In this document: in pieces, positions 29,616 through 39,846 of the stretch
How positions within the stretch are numbered: position 1 is the stretch's first letter
Layout of the letters: each line of letters begins with the position of its first letter
Assembly: GCF_900636765.1 (NCBI RefSeq)
Contig: NZ_LR134313.1
Location: 62,001 to 126,000 of the forward strand
Length of the DNA stretch: 64,000 bases
Reading direction: 5' to 3'
From: Neisseria canis
Lineage (GTDB): Bacteria > Pseudomonadota > Gammaproteobacteria > Burkholderiales > Neisseriaceae
Made by a program: the position numbers and the translations under genes
Notes under the pieces: generated by a model
What the model was told of the DNA's origin: nothing
Seen by the model: only the letters and a program-made list of their open reading frames with translations
Databases searched by the model: none

Positions 29616-30713
29616 TTATAAACCCCTTAGTGCTAAGCCGAAAGCTGTTGTCAACAATGCGGCATCTTGCTGTAATTGTGATAAATCAATTTTTTTACTG
29701 TGTGTAGCATAAATAATCGGGCTAACACACTGAGTTGCCGTATTGGTTTGTGAAAATACGGTTTCAGGCAAGCCCTCTTGAAGTGAAGCAGATCCGGTAA
29801 GAAAAATGTGTTTTACACTTGAAAACTGATCACTTGCTTGTGTCGTATAATAAAATTGGAGAACACGCTGTATTTCTTGAGCAACTTGGATATTGAAGCG
29901 ATCTGCTATTTGTGATTGATAATCAAGCGGCCTACTTTCCATTGAAGTTTTCATGTTCTCAGCTTCGTCTTCTGTAACTTGGTAGGTACGTTGAATCAAC
30001 TGAATCAACTGCTCGCCACTAACAGTTGTTTCTTGCTTGTAAAGAATCTGGCCTTTTTGCAACACCATCGCCTGCATTTGGTTATCACCAACATCAATAA
30101 CTGCAATTTTTTCGTCGGTAAGCTCGGGAGCATGTTGGTTAATCCAAAAAGAAAACGCATTACTTTGCGCAAACAAATCGACATCCATATAAGCTGGATT
30201 CAGATTGGCACTTTCCAATGCCTCAATTCGCGGCTCAATGTCTTCCTTGCGTGCAGCAACCAATAAAACTTGTTTGCCCAACGGCATGATTGAGTTACCC
30301 ATCACTTGGTAATCGTAATTCATCTCTTCAATTGCACCAAATTGAGAGATCTCATTTTCCACAAATGCCTCTAAACTCATCTCACTTTCACGAGGATGTA
30401 TGGCGGTTTCAACAGTAGCCATTCCTTGTGGCATTGCTGCTACAATATTTTTACTGGTGGTATTCAGCTGATTGTAAGCATGTTGCAAATAAGATACTAA
30501 TTGATCGTAATCTTGAATTTGATTACCGCGAATGATATTTTTTGGTAGCTTTGTAATAACGTACTTTTCCAACTGAATTTGGTTTAAACTACGCCCCGTC
30601 AGCTGAACCATTTTAATGGCTTTCTGACTAATATCCACACCTACCGATCCGCGTGAAGTAAGACCTGCCGAAGCTTTGTTCGTTGTATTATTTTGGTTTT
30701 TCAATAAACGCAT
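29616..30713 (-). CDS. pilM: Type IV pilus assembly protein PilM
   Basis: PilM is an actin-like ATP-binding cytoplasmic protein that anchors the pilus alignment complex by binding PilN. The 365-residue product has SVGVDISQKAIKMVQL, AVIDVGDNQMQAMVLQKG and FLTGSASLQEGLPE, matching phosphate-binding segments of the actin fold. It is the first gene of pilMNOPQ and diverges from ponA across 153 bases, as in other Neisseria. Confidence 0.96.
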   Translation of the reverse strand: MRLLKNQNNTTNKASAGLTSRGSVGVDISQKAIKMVQLTGRSLNQIQLEKYVITKLPKNIIRGNQIQDYDQLVSYLQHAYNQLNTTSKNIVAAMPQGMATVETAIHPRESEMSLEAFVENEISQFGAIEEMNYDYQVMGNSIMPLGKQVLLVAARKEDIEPRIEALESANLNPAYMDVDLFAQSNAFSFWINQHAPELTDEKIAVIDVGDNQMQAMVLQKGQILYKQETTVSGEQLIQLIQRTYQVTEDEAENMKTSMESRPLDYQSQIADRFNIQVAQEIQRVLQFYYTTQASDQFSSVKHIFLTGSASLQEGLPETVFSQTNTATQCVSPIIYATHSKKIDLSQLQQDAALLTTAFGLALRGL

Positions 30714-30866
30714 AATGTAAGTTTCCTGCCAAGTAGAGTAAGCAACAGTGTTGGCTTCCGTAAGTTGTTTAAGTATATTTTATGGATTAAATTCAAGTAT
30801 TCCACGAAATATTTGTATCATTTTACTTTATTTACTGCCACCAATGGCAAAATTTATTATCCAATT
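30714..30866. promoter_or_regulatory. Divergent promoter region pilM / ponA
   Basis: The 153 AT-rich bases between the two divergent start codons must carry the promoter of the pilus operon and that of ponA. Individual -35/-10 elements could not be assigned with confidence. Confidence 0.5.
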
Positions 30867-33257
30867 ATGATTAAAAAAATTATTACCGTACTCTTAGGAC
30901 TTTTTTTAGGATTAACACTGTTTGCGATCGGCTTGCTTGCCATTGCAATATTGGTTACCTATCCTAAGCTTCCGTCATTAGATACAGTTCAACACTATCA
31001 ACCTAGAATGCCCCTCACTATTTATTCCTCTGATGGAAAACTGATTGGCTTATATGGTGAAGAAAGACGTGCTTTTACCAAGATAGAGGATTTCCCAAAA
31101 GTTTTAAAAGATGCTGTATTGGCAGCGGAAGACAAACGTTTTTATAACCACTGGGGTGTTGATGTTATCGGGGTTGGTCGTGCCATCATCAGCAATATGA
31201 CCGGTGGTGTGCGTTCCGGCGCCAGCACAATCACACAACAGGTTGCAAGAAACTTCTTTTTAACAAACGAGCGAACGTTTACCCGTAAATTCAATGAAGC
31301 CTTGTTGGCATACAAAATTGAGCAGTCTTTAACCAAAGACCAAATTTTGGAACTGTATTTCAACCAAATCTACTTAGGCCAACGCGCATACGGTTTTGCG
31401 GCAGCCTCTCAAATTTATTTCAACAAGCCCGTACAGAAACTCACCTTGGCAGAAGCAACGATTTTGGCCGGTCTGCCCAAAGCTCCGTCAACATTCAACC
31501 CCATTGTTAACCCCGAGCGCGCCAAACTCCGCCAAGAGTATATTTTGAACAACATGGTTCAAGAAAAAATGATTACTCCGGATGAGCGCGCCCAAGCCTT
31601 GAACGAAAAGCTGCATTACGAGCGCTATGTGCAGCAAATCGATCAAAGTGCTCTGTATGTGGCAGAAATGGTTCGACAAGAGCTTTATGAAAAATACGGC
31701 GAATCGGCTTATACCCAAGGCTTTAAAGTCTATACAACTGTCAGCACAGAAAACCAAAAAGTAGCAACGGAAGCTTTGCGCCGGACATTACGCGGCTTTG
31801 ACCGTGGCAGCAGCTATCGCGGAGCCGAACATTACATTGATTTAGAGAAAAGTGAAAACGAAGAAGAAGAAATCGGCGATTATCTGTCTAAATTATATGA
31901 CGTAGACGGTATGGTGCCTGCCGTGGTTACTTCTGCCGGAAAAAAAGGCGTGCAAGTCCAACTGCCTAACGGTAAAAGAACCAACGTTAACCTCGGTTTC
32001 GCAGCCCGTGCCTTAAACAATTCAAAAATGGGTGATGCGCAGATCCGACGCGGTGCCGTTATCCGTTTGAGCAAGCTGAAAGGTGGCGGCTGGACTGTTG
32101 TACAAGAGCCGCTCCTACAAGGCGCCCTAGTATCTCTCGAAGCAAAAACAGGAGCGATCAGAGCATTAGTAGGCGGCTATGATTTCCACAGCAAAAGCTT
32201 CAACCGCGCCACCCAGGCGCAACGCCAACCCGGCTCGACCTTTAAACCTTTTATTTATTCGGCTGCCTTGGCCAAAGGCATGACTGCCGCCACTGTAATA
32301 AACGATGCGCCTTTATCGCTTCCCGGACACGGTGCCGGCGGAAAACCCTGGCAGCCTAAAAATGCAGATGGAACATATTCGGGTTTTATCACATTGCGTC
32401 AGGCTCTTACTAAATCTAAAAACATGGTATCCATCAGGATTTTGATGTCTATCGGCATCCCTTACGCCCAACAATATATTCAGCGCTTTGGATTTAACCC
32501 CGCAGACCATCCTGCAGGCCTGTCTATGTCTCTCGGTACGGGTTTGGCAACGCCTTTACAAGTTGCTGAAGGTTATGCCGTGTTTGCCAACGGCGGTTAT
32601 AAAGTGTCGTCTTTTGTGATCGATAAAATTTATGACAGCAACAATAATCTGCGCGCGCAAATGAAACCTTTGGTAGCAGGAGAAACCGCACCTCAAGTAA
32701 TTGACCCGCGCAACGCCTACATTATGTACAAAATGATGCAGGATGTCATACGCCGGGGCACAGCTACCCGTGCCAACGCATTAGGCCGTTCGGATATTGC
32801 CGGCAAAACGGGTACGACCAATGACAACAAAGACGCATGGTTTGTCGGCTTCAACCCCGAAGTTGTTACGGCCGTTTATATCGGCTTTGACAAACCGACC
32901 AGCATGGGGCGTGCAGGCTACGGCGGCACCATCGCCCTGCCTGTTTGGGTAAGCTATATGCGTTTTGCCCTCAAAGGCACGCCGAGTAAAGGTATGGCGG
33001 TTCCTTCCGGGTTGGTTAACCGTGGTGGTGAGTATTTCTTGAAAGAACAACAATCTACCAACCCCAAACTGGCTCTTGATAACCGTGCCAGCGGACCGAT
33101 TACCGCTCAAAGACGCCCGAATACCAACGCTTCCAAACCGCGTTCTTCAGGCAATACTTCTAACTCAAATCAAGAGACCGTTGTAGAGCCTATTAACAAG
33201 CCCACGCCTGAAAATTCAGGAAGAAGAAGCAACAACAATCTGGATGCTTTATTCTAA
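30867..33257 (+). CDS. ponA: Penicillin-binding protein 1A
   Basis: PBP1A is a bifunctional peptidoglycan polymerase at the inner membrane. The 796-residue product has an N-terminal anchor (ITVLLGLFLGLTLFAIGLLA), the glycosyltransferase domain with AAEDKRFYNHWGVDVIG and GASTITQQVARN, and the transpeptidase domain with the active-site serine in QPGSTFKPF, the SKN triad in KSKNMVS and KTGTTN. A low-complexity polar tail ends the protein. The start was set at ATG 30867 (MIKKIITVL), since the upstream open frame is in the promoter region. Confidence 0.97.
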   Translation: MIKKIITVLLGLFLGLTLFAIGLLAIAILVTYPKLPSLDTVQHYQPRMPLTIYSSDGKLIGLYGEERRAFTKIEDFPKVLKDAVLAAEDKRFYNHWGVDVIGVGRAIISNMTGGVRSGASTITQQVARNFFLTNERTFTRKFNEALLAYKIEQSLTKDQILELYFNQIYLGQRAYGFAAASQIYFNKPVQKLTLAEATILAGLPKAPSTFNPIVNPERAKLRQEYILNNMVQEKMITPDERAQALNEKLHYERYVQQIDQSALYVAEMVRQELYEKYGESAYTQGFKVYTTVSTENQKVATEALRRTLRGFDRGSSYRGAEHYIDLEKSENEEEEIGDYLSKLYDVDGMVPAVVTSAGKKGVQVQLPNGKRTNVNLGFAARALNNSKMGDAQIRRGAVIRLSKLKGGGWTVVQEPLLQGALVSLEAKTGAIRALVGGYDFHSKSFNRATQAQRQPGSTFKPFIYSAALAKGMTAATVINDAPLSLPGHGAGGKPWQPKNADGTYSGFITLRQALTKSKNMVSIRILMSIGIPYAQQYIQRFGFNPADHPAGLSMSLGTGLATPLQVAEGYAVFANGGYKVSSFVIDKIYDSNNNLRAQMKPLVAGETAPQVIDPRNAYIMYKMMQDVIRRGTATRANALGRSDIAGKTGTTNDNKDAWFVGFNPEVVTAVYIGFDKPTSMGRAGYGGTIALPVWVSYMRFALKGTPSKGMAVPSGLVNRGGEYFLKEQQSTNPKLALDNRASGPITAQRRPNTNASKPRSSGNTSNSNQETVVEPINKPTPENSGRRSNNNLDALF

Positions 33258-33279
33258 AAGAACCAATACCTAGATAAAG

Positions 33280-33309
33280 AAAGCCGGCTGTACACAAACA
33301 GTCGGCTTT
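33280..33309 (+). terminator. Terminator of ponA
   Basis: The stem AAAGCCGGCTGT/ACAGTCGGCTTT (one mismatch) with a loop of about 6 bases is followed by TATTATT, 22 bases after the ponA stop. It is not DUS-derived. Confidence 0.8.
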
Positions 33310-33353
33310 ATTATTGGTTACGGCAATTAAAAAAGCTTTCCACCTGCCGCCAT

Positions 33354-33389
33354 AATACCTGTCTGAAAACTGTTTTTCAGACAGGCATT
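33354..33389. repeat. DUS-pair hairpin with variant arm
   Basis: The left arm TACCTGTCTGAA has one change and the right arm is perfect. It may be a second ponA terminator. Confidence 0.5.
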
Positions 33390-33486
33390 ATGCACCTTCG
33401 TATCATTACGGCCACTCAAAATACTCAAATCAAATCCAAGTATGACAAATATGCGATTTCAAGCTATTCATCATAGCTAAGCTGGC

Positions 33487-33642
33487 TATAGTCAATCAAC
33501 ACATTTTTAATACAAGGCAGCAAGCCGAAGACAGTACTGATAGTACGGGACTGATTTTGTTGCTGCTTCAGCAGCTTACAAAATCGTTCTCTTTGAGCTA
33601 AGACGCAGTAACGCCGTATTAAAAATGTGTTGATTAACTATA
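33487..33642. repeat. Correia-like element, long form, 156 bp
   Basis: TATAGTCAATCAACACATTT and AATGTGTTGATTAACTATA bound the element. Relative to the short form it has about 50 additional bases containing TTGCTGCTTCAGCAGCTTAC and CGTTCTCTTTGAGCTAAG. The length of 156 and this insert (which in meningococcal elements carries an IHF-binding site) match the known long Correia form. Confidence 0.85.
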
Positions 33643-33680
33643 TACCATCCTCCCTCCTTCATATCAAACATATCAAAACA

Positions 33681-33713
33681 AAATGCCTGTCTGAAAACTT
33701 TCAGGCAGGCATT
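33681..33713 (-). terminator. DUS-pair terminator after groEL
   Basis: The left arm is a perfect DUS and the right arm has one change (TTCAGGCAGGCA). It lies about 30 bases after the groEL stop on the minus strand. Confidence 0.65.
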
Positions 33714-33744
33714 CCAAAATAAACCAAAGGGTTTCAGACAGGCA

Positions 33745-35421
<1,677 letters not shown>

Positions 35422-35426
35422 TTAAA

Positions 35427-35828
35427 TTATCGGATTTTCCTATATTGCCCGGCAAGCGAGCCGCCGCCGGAGCAAAAATAATGAAGTGTGGTTTTATTTT
35501 TCGAGCGGATATCCAGCTTATTTTTTCCGAATATCAAATAGAAGCGCCCGGCTTCCGAATCTGCCGACAAAGTATGTTTATCTGCAGGCTTGGCGATGAA
35601 CGAACCGGAACAGGTCGGCTTTTTAATATCGTTGCGTGATTTCACCACTACGCGGTAGTACCGGTTTTTCAAAGGTTCAACGTGTACACCCACCCAATCA
35701 TGGCCCTGTTTACGCTTGACATAACCATCATCGGCATAAAAACCGGCAAACGGATTTTTCGACGGAGGTGCTGCATGGCAAACTGCGCCAAATAGCAGAA
35801 TAAACAGCGGAAAACCAATTTTCTTCAT
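35427..35828 (-). CDS. Small secreted protein between groES and groEL
   Basis: The 133-residue precursor has a clear signal peptide (KKIGFPLFILLFGAVCHAAP) and a basic, beta-rich mature part with two cysteines (KKPTCSGSFIAK and LHYFCSGGGSLAGQYRK) that could form a disulfide. No family was recognised. It sits between groES (17 bases after its stop) and groEL (38 bases before its start), on the same strand, so it is probably co-transcribed under heat shock. This suggests an envelope stress role, but that is only inferred from position. Confidence 0.7.
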   Translation of the reverse strand: MKKIGFPLFILLFGAVCHAAPPSKNPFAGFYADDGYVKRKQGHDWVGVHVEPLKNRYYRVVVKSRNDIKKPTCSGSFIAKPADKHTLSADSEAGRFYLIFGKNKLDIRSKNKTTLHYFCSGGGSLAGQYRKIR

Positions 35829-35845
35829 TAACGTTACAGCAAAGC

Positions 35846-36133
35846 TTATTCAACGATACCGAAGATATCTTCTTCGCGCATCACCAACAGCTCTTCTCCG
35901 TCGGCCTTAACGGTTTGACCGCTGTATTTGCCGAAAATCACTTTATCGCCCACTTTCACATCCAGCTGACGGCGTTGGCCGTCTTTACCGATTTTGCCTT
36001 CGCCCACAGCAATCACTTCGCCCATATCGGGCTTTTCAGCGGCCGCGCCCGGCAACACAATACCGGATGCGGTTTTCTCTTCAGCTTCCAAACGTTTTAC
36101 AACTACACGGTCGTGTAAAGGACGGATACGCAT
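35846..36133 (-). CDS. groES: 10 kDa co-chaperonin GroES
   Basis: GroES caps the GroEL chamber. The 95-residue product starts [20 protein letters not shown], has the mobile loop [15 protein letters not shown] and ends [12 protein letters not shown] 36131-36133 was chosen by family length, with TAGGAG about 8 bases upstream. A sigma-32 type promoter lies about 80 bases upstream. It is first in the transcript that should also include the small secreted protein and groEL. Confidence 0.97.
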   Translation of the reverse strand: MRIRPLHDRVVVKRLEAEEKTASGIVLPGAAAEKPDMGEVIAVGEGKIGKDGQRRQLDVKVGDKVIFGKYSGQTVKADGEELLVMREEDIFGIVE

Positions 36134-36212
36134 AAAATAGCTCCTAAAATAACTCAACTCATAACCGTTTGTTTTACAGAAATAAAACAAACTTACCTTA
36201 TTAACGGAAAGC

Positions 36213-36241
36213 TAGATAAGGTTTTTAGCCGGAAATTCAAG
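36213..36241 (-). promoter_or_regulatory. Heat-shock (sigma-32 type) promoter of groES
   Basis: On the minus strand CTTGAA is followed after 14 bases by CCTTATCTA, close to the sigma-32 consensus CTTGAA-N13/15-CCCCATNTA. It is placed 80 bases before the groES ATG. Confidence 0.7.
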
Positions 36242-36404
36242 AGACCTGCGCCAAATTTTTTCAGACAGGCATTCCTTGCCAACCCCTCTTCCACATCATA
36301 CCTATGCCAATCCCTACTCCTTAATCAAGTATAAATTCTAAGTTTTTATATCCAGCACACATCAAAATTGAGGATAAACCCTATGCACTCCTCCCCCTTA
36401 TTTA

Positions 36405-37498
36405 AAATGTGAAGAACCTGCGGGCGACGGCAACTCTACGAACCAAGTGGAAACCATCGGTGCCAACTTAAACCTCGGCAGCCGCCTGTTTGACCGCCTT
36501 ACTTTGAAATACGGCCTCAACTGGCGCCGGTAAGAATCCACACTGGGCAGCCGTATCTACAGACCGCGCGGTGGCCGCGGTCAGTCTAAGCTGCTGAATA
36601 CGGTTAACGAGAAAAAACCGACGTAGGCGCCTATGTTGAAGGCATTTGGGATTTGCACCCGGTAACGTTCACCACCGGCCTGCGTCACGACTATTACAAA
36701 ATGCGCACATCCCGCGGCAAAGAAGTGTCCGGCAGCAACCTCAACCCCAGTATCGGCGTGATTTACGATGTAACCGATAATTTGTCGCTCAACACCAGCC
36801 TTGCCTACGCCACCCACAGCCCACACATGTATGAAGCCACTTTGGCAGGCGGGCGCAATATTTCCTATGAAGGCGATCTGAAGGCCGAACGTTCGCGCAA
36901 TCTCGAACTCGGCATCAAATACAATTGGAATTCCGCACTGTCGCTGACCGGCAGCGTGTTCCACCAATCCATCAAAGACGTTCAAGCCTACACCAGTGAT
37001 GCCGAAAACATCACTTGGTATAACGGCGGTAAGCTGAAAAACAAAGGTTACGAGCTGGGTGCGGCCTACAAATGGGGCGGCTTAACCGCCCGTGCCGGCG
37101 TGGCATACAGTAAACCGAAGCCGGACAGCCAAACTGCCGACACCATCACCACAGCCATCCCGATGGGCCGCACTTGGACAACCAGGCTGGCTTACCAATT
37201 TGACAATCCAAATCTAGAAATCGGCTGGCGCGGCCGTTATATGCAAAATGCCGGCAACACCCAAAGCTCCCGCGGCTCTAACGGTTCGGTTTCATCTTCT
37301 CCGGTGCGGCGCTCCGGCTACGGCGTGAACGATATTTATGCCAACTGGAAACCGACCGGCAAAGACGATCTGAACGTCAACTTCTCCATCAACAACGTGC
37401 TGGATAAAAACTATAAAAACCACAGCCAGCGTGCAGGCACCAACAGCCTGACCGAGCCCGGTCGGGATTTCCACCTGAACGTAAATTACCGCTTCTAA
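36405..37498 (+). pseudogene. Decayed TonB-dependent receptor (FetA-like), C-terminal part only
   Basis: Only the beta-barrel end of an outer membrane siderophore receptor remains. The first frame (NQVETIGANLNLGSRLF) meets a TAA at 36531-36533. A frameshift follows in the A-run near 36613, where one more A would restore the reading ending EKKTDVGAYVEGIWDLHP. The last 281 codons are intact (TTGLRHDYYKMRTSRGKEVS, INNVLDKNYKNHSQRAG) and end at the aromatic NYRF expected of a barrel. The plug domain, signal peptide and start are missing. The fetB-like gene directly downstream suggests it was fetA. Confidence 0.8.
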
Positions 37499-37522
37499 TC
37501 GGTGCGGCAACGGCAGCTATTT

Positions 37523-37546
37523 TTCAGACAGGCATGCCTGTCTGAA
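37523..37546. repeat. Two DUS abutting head to head, 24-base perfect palindrome
   Basis: TTCAGACAGGCA is joined directly to TGCCTGTCTGAA. The order is opposite to the terminator pairs, and there is no loop. It lies between the receptor remnant and the fetB-like gene. Confidence 0.8.
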
Positions 37547-37581
37547 TCACTGAACGCACGCATCAAGGAGTGAACCTGATT

Positions 37582-38553
37582 ATGAACCGCCGTTTAACCA
37601 CTTTATTGGCACTGGCAGCACTTGCCGCCTGCTCCTCTCAAGAGGAAAAACCGGCAGGCCATGCATCCGCCCCCACCTCACATACCGCGCCCGCGGCTGC
37701 TAAAATCACCGGCGAGGCCGTAACCATAGAAACCGCCCGCGGCTCGGCGCAAGTGCCGAAAAATCCTAAAAACATCGCCGTGTATGACTGGGGCATGATG
37801 GATACCCTCAATGCGTTGGGCGTTGCGGTTGGCGCCGGCACCGATGACATCAGTCTTGAAAATATTGAAGCGGCCAACCAAAACCGCGTAAAAGTCGGCA
37901 CCCTGTTCGAGCCGAACTACGAAGCGCTGAACGCATTCAAACCCGATTTAATCATAACCGGTTCCCATACAGCCAAAGCATTTGACCGGCTCAATGCCAT
38001 CGCGCCGACCATCGAAATGACAGCCGATACCCACAACATGCGCATCAACGTAGAAGATCGCATCGATGCGTTTGCCAAAATCTTCAGTAAAGAGCAGGAA
38101 GCCGAAGCGCTTAAAGCCAAAATCAATACTGCATTCGACGAAGCCAGAGCGGCAGCCGCAGGCAAAGGCAAGGGCTTGATTGTTTTAACAAACGACGGAA
38201 AAATTGCCGCATTCGGCCAAAACTCCCGCTTCGGCTGGATTCATAAAGACGTAGGCGTGCCGTTAGCCGATGCCCTCATCAAAGAAAACGGCCAACCCGC
38301 TTCATTTGAATACATCAAACAAATCAATCCCGACTGGCTGTTCGTCATGGACCGCAGCGCCGCCATCGGCAAAGGTACGCCCGACAACGCCGCCGCTAAA
38401 GTGCTGGACAATCCGCTGGTCAATGAAACCAACGCTTGGAAAAAAGGCCAAGTGGTTTACCTGCTTTCATCCAATTATTTGGCCGCAGGCGGCGCACAAC
38501 AATTAATCGACGCCACAGCACAAGTGCGTAATGCGTTCAAAGCAACAAAATAA
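37582..38553 (+). CDS. fetB: Iron-siderophore binding lipoprotein, FetB-like
   Basis: The 323-residue precursor starts MNRRLTTLLALAALAACSS with a lipobox LAAC, then a class III periplasmic binding fold: NIAVYDWGMMDTLNALGV, EPNYEALNAFKPDLIITGS, KGLIVLTNDGKIAAFG, YIKQINPDWLFVMDRS and GQVVYLLSSNYLAAGG. It should deliver ferric siderophore to an ABC permease. An AAGGAG lies 11 bases before ATG 37582. The gene upstream is a broken receptor and the one downstream a permease remnant, so this lipoprotein may now be an orphan. The family is firm, the symbol by analogy. Confidence 0.85.
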   Translation: MNRRLTTLLALAALAACSSQEEKPAGHASAPTSHTAPAAAKITGEAVTIETARGSAQVPKNPKNIAVYDWGMMDTLNALGVAVGAGTDDISLENIEAANQNRVKVGTLFEPNYEALNAFKPDLIITGSHTAKAFDRLNAIAPTIEMTADTHNMRINVEDRIDAFAKIFSKEQEAEALKAKINTAFDEARAAAAGKGKGLIVLTNDGKIAAFGQNSRFGWIHKDVGVPLADALIKENGQPASFEYIKQINPDWLFVMDRSAAIGKGTPDNAAAKVLDNPLVNETNAWKKGQVVYLLSSNYLAAGGAQQLIDATAQVRNAFKATK

Positions 38554-38726
38554 GCCGGTTAATATCCGTTCATACATAACCAATAAACTTATTTTTCATG
38601 ATTTCGCCATACCGGATGAATCCGGGTATGGCGGAGAAATTATTTTTCAACTTATTTGTGCAGGCATACCAAGCTGCCGAACGTTTTCAGACAGGCATTG
38701 ATCTGTTTTCCTCCGCCCCTCGCCCC

Positions 38727-38948
38727 ATGTTGCAAAAATCTTTTTTCTTAAACCTATTCAGCTTGCTGTTTTTCATGGGCCTGTCGGCTGGCCTGGCCGA
38801 TTTATGCGGTGCAACCCGTTTGCCCGGTCGCACACGATGTGCAGCTGCTGATGACCAACCGGCTGTCGCGCCCTTTTGCCATTGTGTTAACCGGCGCGTT
38901 ACCGATGGGAGGCGACATAATTATGCAACCCCTGATTCGTAACTTATT
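38727..38948 (+). pseudogene. Remnant of FecCD-type iron permease
   Basis: Two fragments in different frames look like the start of a siderophore permease. The first reads MLQKSFFLNLFSLLFFMGLS; the second reads AHDVQLLMTNRLSRPFAIVL and then TGALPMGGDIIMQPLIRN, which parallels the family's 'R-L-P-R-T...G-A-A-L...G-x-x-M-Q...R-N' signature. The frame breaks near 38800 and the rest of the protein is absent. Position after the fetB-like gene supports the call, which rests on visual similarity only. Confidence 0.5.
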
Positions 38949-38966
38949 TAATATATCAATGAAAAA

Positions 38967-38993
38967 TGCCTGTCTGAAAATTTTCAGACAGGC
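38967..38993 (+). terminator. DUS-pair hairpin
   Basis: An inverted DUS pair with almost no loop lies just after the permease remnant and probably ends the former iron operon. Confidence 0.6.
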
Positions 38994-39152
38994 TTCTAAC
39001 TGTATGATTTAAGAATCTTAGTTCATCAAGCCGATTTAAAACGGCAAAGTTTTCGAGAAATCATTTTGCATAAAAAATAAATTTAAATTATAATATCTAT
39101 GTGGAATATTTTTTATTTCACTATATTACTTTCAAATTATAAGGAGATAGAT

Positions 39153-39332
39153 ATGCAAACATTAAATACACATGAATTAGAACAAGTAAGCGGCGGATTT
39201 ACTTGGACGCCTTCTTGTAGTTTTATCTCTACGCTTGCTAATTTCCTCAAAACTATAGATCCTGAAATTAGTTTATTGCCAACAAGAATTGCCATTGAAA
39301 TGGCAAGTGATGTTTGTGCCCCACATTTTTAA
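39153..39332 (+). CDS. Double-glycine leader peptide, microcin-like precursor 1
   Basis: The 59-residue product begins MQTLNTHELEQVSGG, a textbook double-glycine leader, followed by a 44-residue core (FTWTPSCSFISTLANF at its start, DVCAPHF at its end) with two cysteines. AAGGAG lies 6 bases before the ATG at 39153, and a DUS terminator follows. It is the only precursor of the island on the plus strand and lies outside the main operon, but its leader matches those of the others, so the same C39 transporter should process it. The function of the core is unknown; a bacteriocin or signal are both possible. Confidence 0.8.
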   Translation: MQTLNTHELEQVSGGFTWTPSCSFISTLANFLKTIDPEISLLPTRIAIEMASDVCAPHF

Positions 39333-39341
39333 TTGATATTA

Positions 39342-39381
39342 AAACAATGCCTGTCTGAAGTCTTTCAGACAGGCATTGTTT
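39342..39381 (+). terminator. DUS-pair terminator after precursor 1
   Basis: The DUS pair is extended by AAACA/TGTTT on its flanks and has a short GTC-containing loop. It begins 10 bases after the stop. Confidence 0.75.
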
Positions 39382-39419
39382 ATTGATGACACACAATGTC
39401 ATAAATATTCAGGAACAAC

Positions 39420-39531
39420 TATAGTTAATCAAATTAATTTTCAATACAAGGCAGCAAAGCCACAGAGAGTACGGGTAGCACAGCAAGGCGCAGCAACACC
39501 GTAGTAATAAAAGTTAAGTTGATTGACTATA
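39420..39531. repeat. Correia-like element, short form, 112 bp
   Basis: Bounded by TATAGTTAATCAA and TTGATTGACTATA, with AATACAAGGCAGCAAAGCC and AACACCGTAGTAATAAAAG inside. The core is more diverged (GAGAGTACGGGTAGCACAGC) than in the other copies. Confidence 0.75.
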
Positions 39532-39579
39532 TTCATCTTAATTATTGAAGCTCATAAGTTTTTAGTAACAAAAACGAAA

Positions 39580-39627
39580 GCACAGCTAAAAAATAATTCA
39601 ATAAACAGAATTATCTCTAAGCTGTGC
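39580..39627 (-). terminator. Hairpin after precursor 2
   Basis: GCACAGCT (39580-39587) pairs with AGCTGTGC (39620-39627), and inside it ATAATTC pairs with GAATTAT. It lies 36 bases past the stop of the precursor at 39664-39846 on the minus strand. Confidence 0.55.
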
Positions 39628-39663
39628 CCATTTAAAACTGGAAATTAAAAATTTTTATTATTC

Positions 39664-39846
39664 TTAATCGTCACAGTCATAATAACCGTAGCCCCAACCA
39701 TAGGAAGGAACAGGTACGGGAACAACAGGAACAACCGGTACTACCGGCACTGCTACTGCAGCAACATGCCAAGTAGGACCATAACCACAACAATATCCGT
39801 AACCGCCGGACACTTGTTCTACTTCTTTTATATTAAGAATTTCCAT
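39664..39846 (-). CDS. Double-glycine leader peptide, microcin-like precursor 2 (Pro/Val/Tyr repeats)
   Basis: The 60-residue product begins MEILNIKEVEQVSGG. The 45-residue core starts YGYCCGYGPTWH, continues with tandem Pro-Val-Val/Pro-Val steps (VPVVPVVPVVPVPVP) and ends SYGWGYGYYDCDD. Such a Gly/Tyr- and Pro/Val-rich core is unlike common bacteriocins. GGAG lies about 10 bases before ATG 39844-39846. It is on the same strand as the transporter genes but downstream of them, behind an AT-rich gap of about 250 bases that may hold its own promoter. Three cysteines could cross-link or bind metal. Confidence 0.78.
   Translation of the reverse strand: MEILNIKEVEQVSGGYGYCCGYGPTWHVAAVAVPVVPVVPVVPVPVPSYGWGYGYYDCDD

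Larger units (their letters stand above)
33258..33744. other. Repeat-rich convergent gap between ponA and groEL
   Basis: The gap of 487 bases carries the ponA terminator, DUS pairs at 33354-33389 and 33681-33713, the long Correia-like element (33487-33642) and another DUS at 33735. No gene was seen. Confidence 0.65.
39333..39663. other. Gap with terminators and a Correia-like element
   Basis: The gap of 331 bases between two convergent precursor genes holds the DUS terminator (39342-39381), a Correia-like element (39420-39531) and a structured hairpin (39580-39627). Confidence 0.6.
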
